A stretch of 64,000 nt of DNA from Nitrospinae bacterium CG11_big_fil_rev_8_21_14_0_20_45_15. Lineage in GTDB: Bacteria; Nitrospinota; Nitrospinia; Nitrospinales; VA-1. The stretch is taken from the NCBI GenBank assembly GCA_002787235.1, contig PCWG01000033.1, positions 188,438-252,437 on the forward strand, read 5' to 3'. Every line of letters starts with the position of its first letter. The first letter of the stretch is position 1. Of this stretch, positions 62,501 to 64,000 are shown piece by piece. The position numbers were made by a program, and so were the translations under genes. The notes under the pieces are model-generated. The model was not told where the DNA came from. It saw nothing but the letters and a program-made list of their open reading frames with translations, and made no database searches.

Positions 62501-63293
62501 TCTGGATTATGCCTTGGAAAACTCCTGCCAAGCGGAAATCAGAGTCACTCGTTTTATCTGGGTCAATTAGTAATTTTTCTGTCATTACTTTTAAATGATC
62601 TGCTATCCAATGAATATCTCCAAGTCTTTTATCTTTTATGCTTTTACTTTCGTCCGAAACAGAACCCAAATCAATTGCTATTGCTCTCAAAGTTGGGTCC
62701 AATTCACCAGCCCGCCGTGAGTCATCTTTTAACGATTTAATTAATATATTTCCACCATGGAGATCGTTGTGGTTTACTCTTTTATTTTCAAGCTCCTCCC
62801 GTATTCGAAATAAATCAATAGCAATTTGTGCCGAAGAAAGTGCATTAAGTTGTAATTTCCCTTCAAAATATTCTTCTAAAGGATTTCCATCAATATAATC
62901 TAAAACAGCTACTTGGCACATGATGGAAGATTTCCCAAAATCTAAAGAAATTGGATCTGCAATGAGATCCTTTATCCCAACCACATATTCCGTGTCACGT
63001 GCAACCTCCTTATGTTTAACGCACTCAGCTTTAAAATCTTTTTTAAAAAATTTATAAATTTCAAATGGTGCTATTTTTAAAACACATTCAGTTTTTAAAA
63101 AACCATACTCTGCAATATACGCTGATGAATAAAATCCTCTTGCAAGAGGCTTAATAATTTTGTACCCATTTATCTCTTCCGGATACTCTTTTAAAGGAAA
63201 GTCATATGGCTTGCTACATATGGGACATAAATCATTTAATGATTTATCAGAGTAATCTTCACGAGGACAGATAAAGCATGAATATCTAGCCAA
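59535..63293 (-). CDS. Zinc ribbon-protein kinase-P-loop ATPase fusion protein
   Basis: The start is TTG 63293: AGGAGG lies six bases upstream and the codon overlaps the stop of the preceding gene by eight bases. The frame open to 63338 lacks such a site. The 1252-residue product has a zinc ribbon (Cys 6, 9, 23, 26). A protein-kinase domain follows (about 35-240): Gly loop A-R-G-F-Y-S-S-A-Y, Lys73 in V-L-K-I, catalytic H-N-D-L-H-G-G-N (175-182), I-D-L-G (Mg loop). Then comes a P-loop ATPase (about 320-620) with Walker A G-M-R-G-C-G-K-T at 344-351 and Walker B L-L-D-D at 525-528, like ORC/STAND-type switch ATPases. An acidic linker (about 865-890) leads to an alpha/beta C-terminal domain with G-F-E-S-R (956-960) and M-V-D-I-T. 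I do not know this domain combination as a named protein. Confidence 0.85.
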   Translation of the reverse strand: MARYSCFICPREDYSDKSLNDLCPICSKPYDFPLKEYPEEINGYKIIKPLARGFYSSAYIAEYGFLKTECVLKIAPFEIYKFFKKDFKAECVKHKEVARDTEYVVGIKDLIADPISLDFGKSSIMCQVAVLDYIDGNPLEEYFEGKLQLNALSSAQIAIDLFRIREELENKRVNHNDLHGGNILIKSLKDDSRRAGELDPTLRAIAIDLGSVSDESKSIKDKRLGDIHWIADHLKVMTEKLLIDPDKTSDSDFRLAGVFQGIIQNLLPNIENQRTPNSEDIINQIKEGVFFTSSPWKNPLKISSFGDSYNAQTLAPWFVPKLLVDPDDAWLKSVSSHGHLIITGMRGCGKTMLLKAMQFHARAAVRRLEENAEETIKRLKEDNFVGLYMAAQEIKGTLSKDKKSKDTNTIDIQIARLYIGYAKGAVDALSHLKEISRDQVSNLAHSKISKAVSDYIPLDENFKARLKSVITLSDLRYVLLEIEIELNRNGIPLDFTIESAQAFPHLARIILECSSLWGESYILFLLDDVSTRYLMKENVEPILSHLLFHDQNCAFKISSEIQTIELAFDVPGKLEQPGEDRDYKVFDLGAEVYRKIKSKKNGGKYFVGDILKKRAEIWPAHPKDKLSGGEGPISPSELLGDTSLANIANTIVSSSSTSSERKRVYYGITALSRVCVGDIGDVISLYESFLRNYKNESPISKQIQSESYQEFSAKRLFGLKHFRQEGFLKDYSDSFAEASYELMYQSYQDIIKKRVERKRLRQYLSLYVRITSGDKEKQYRKLRELIDAGLFVFAGGTSGPRAKVRDTDPIRQFKLTYRKIYGLVKYIGLAESDRFELSGEELELWLNMKSSEEGKEILLRNLVKEETSDEDDLDDSEEEIEIQSIVVSEKKSDALNTIRQRTLFDELEKPAEENKSQIYFSEENQEFLKLKLPLIETIEPKQDNFKPIDQLILGLGFESRTLESLKVILEIAKPKEVLAIKYKHEGKSKEMLDLLDKEKIDYRVIDYSNNWDKELDSSVQRRMVDITGLAKPVIFGTIRESLISKRQVWICHTKAEQHYPLDAHLEKLLDAGKSDDHFKILEEMENILTGEEQPYSLINLLPSEADESRRKVLCAFSSPKHKRLFGLISSKEYDRFEIGTPISKTPRGKLAKIAANVAAGEFTSAEISEIDSNDINEAIKFLFRCYKEWYMDRGFNFELGLTGSKIQAVACSVLSASLKVAQCYYVEPKDFNPIKFTAGVGPTSFYKITLPN

Positions 63294-64000
63294 TTTGTAC
63301 CTCCTCAAAACGAGCTTTAAATATACTCTTTGGGCCAATTCGAAAGTTTAGATTCAAATCTTCCTGAATGTCTCTTGAATTTTTATTAGTAATTCTGTAG
63401 GTAGCCAAACATTCTCCCTTCTTAAAATAAGAATCCGGTCGACTGCGCAATATTACCCCGCATGGATCTGGGAAAACACAACTGTTGGTTTTAGAGTGAT
63501 TTTGAAACTTTACCAAAGTGTTCCTTAATCCCTGCAAATTCAAATTCAAGAACCCATCTGAATTGGCATACACTTTGTAGGCATGCTCTCTGTCTAGATT
63601 ATTAGCTATTTCCTCAAATGCCGAGAAACTTGCCCCTTGAGCTGTCAGGTTTTTTGCAAAAATGTCAGCCAAGGTTTTTTCACTAGGCTGTTCAACCCTG
63701 TTTATGTTTAATGTTGACTTGGCCATTAAGAAACATTGCCTATTATGTTCGACAAGTTTGTTGTCAGCTTGCCCAGTAAATATTTTGTGCAAACCAACAA
63801 GGGCCTCTTTTCTGCCAATGTATTCTTGATATGGCAAGTTACCATCCGTTAAAAAACAGGTGGCTTTTAGACCAAGCTCTTTTGCAACCTTGCAAAATTC
63901 AATTGAATTTTTTTTAGCTGCTTTCCAATTCGTACCAAAATTTCCAAAATCAGACACACGGACATCCAAACCTACTCTTGTTAATCCCACTGCGATTTTT
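63286..64000 (-). CDS. Thymidine/AMP phosphorylase-like protein (N-terminus outside window)
   Basis: The frame is open at the window edge (238 codons visible); a GTG at 63990 is probably internal because conserved sequence continues upstream. The visible part aligns by eye with the C-terminal half of pyrimidine-nucleoside/AMP phosphorylases: K-I-A-V-G-L...G-L-D-V-R-V, then F-L-T-D-G-N-L-P, A-Q-G near residue 125, K-V-Y-A-N-S-D-G-F, and P-x-G-V with F-K-K-G-E-C-L-A. In the family the first motif is D-V-K-V-G-S-G-A-F, where Lys touches the base; here it is D-V-R-V-S-D-F-G-N-F, so substrate or activity may differ. It is the first visible gene of the island operon and overlaps the next gene by eight bases. 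Confidence 0.75.
   Translation of the reverse strand, partial: KIAVGLTRVGLDVRVSDFGNFGTNWKAAKKNSIEFCKVAKELGLKATCFLTDGNLPYQEYIGRKEALVGLHKIFTGQADNKLVEHNRQCFLMAKSTLNINRVEQPSEKTLADIFAKNLTAQGASFSAFEEIANNLDREHAYKVYANSDGFLNLNLQGLRNTLVKFQNHSKTNSCVFPDPCGVILRSRPDSYFKKGECLATYRITNKNSRDIQEDLNLNFRIGPKSIFKARFEEVQIG

Noticed and set aside
1-64000. CRISPR array, rRNA genes or insertion sequences
   Set aside because: No regularly spaced repeats, no rRNA-like stretches and no transposase-like protein were seen in the window.

Overview
The window looks like chromosome from a Gram-negative, motile, free-living (probably aquatic) bacterium. It carries type IV pilus genes, flagellar hook genes, an SbtA-type bicarbonate transporter, periplasmic and lipoprotein export signals, and a large load of two-component, HDOD, HD-GYP and chemoreceptor genes. 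The general style of gene content recalls Nitrospinota/Deltaproteobacteria-like lineages, but that placement is an inference: no rRNA is present and nothing here fixes the taxon.

Layout. 1-1260: a TPR lipoprotein cut by the window edge and a small secreted protein of unknown role. 1716-10093: a co-directional type IV pilus block (PilF-like TPR lipoprotein, RodZ-like HTH protein, PilT, a second PilT/PilU-like ATPase, a zinc-ribbon/pseudo-receiver-like protein, a stand-alone cyclic-nucleotide-binding domain, PilC, PilS-like kinase). 10144-20009: mixed metabolism and transport (2-hydroxyacid dehydrogenase, B12-binding radical SAM enzyme, SbtA, DUF2797 protein with a small membrane protein in front, metallo-beta-lactamase-fold hydrolase, CBS protein, Na+/H+ antiporter, S1/P1 nuclease, PlsC). 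20153-21332: BolA, monothiol glutaredoxin and a peroxiredoxin-like protein that has lost its peroxidatic cysteine. 21585-26264: translation block read on the minus strand, tRNA-Val(GAC), thrS, infC (AUU start), rpmI, rplT, pheS. 26471-30060: pepA with two small partners, then an Old Yellow Enzyme, divergent from a sodium/solute symporter with a perfect palindrome between them. 31658-39022: three envelope/membrane proteins of unknown role and a long coiled-coil secreted protein. 39326-45450: REC-histidine kinase, then fliK-flgD-flgE under a sigma-54 promoter, then a DUF115 protein. 45491-56204: small iron-sulfur/zinc proteins and a dense signalling cluster (HDOD, two hybrid kinases, HD-GYP response regulator, soluble PAS3-chemoreceptor). 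56936-57730: MtfA-type peptidase.

The right end is different. At 58002-58043 lies the 3' part of a tRNA-Thr(CGT) gene, cut just after the anticodon loop but still followed by its terminator; this is the usual scar of an element integrated in a tRNA gene. Everything to its right (58044-64000, AT-rich) is read as the end of a genomic island. It holds a three-gene operon running toward the scar: a thymidine/AMP-phosphorylase-like protein (cut by the window edge), a 1252-residue zinc ribbon-protein kinase-P-loop ATPase protein, and a diguanylate-cyclase-type GGDEF protein preceded by two tandem MazG-like/Cys-cluster units. I do not recognise this combination as a named system; it is the best candidate here for an undescribed conflict or signalling system based on nucleotides.
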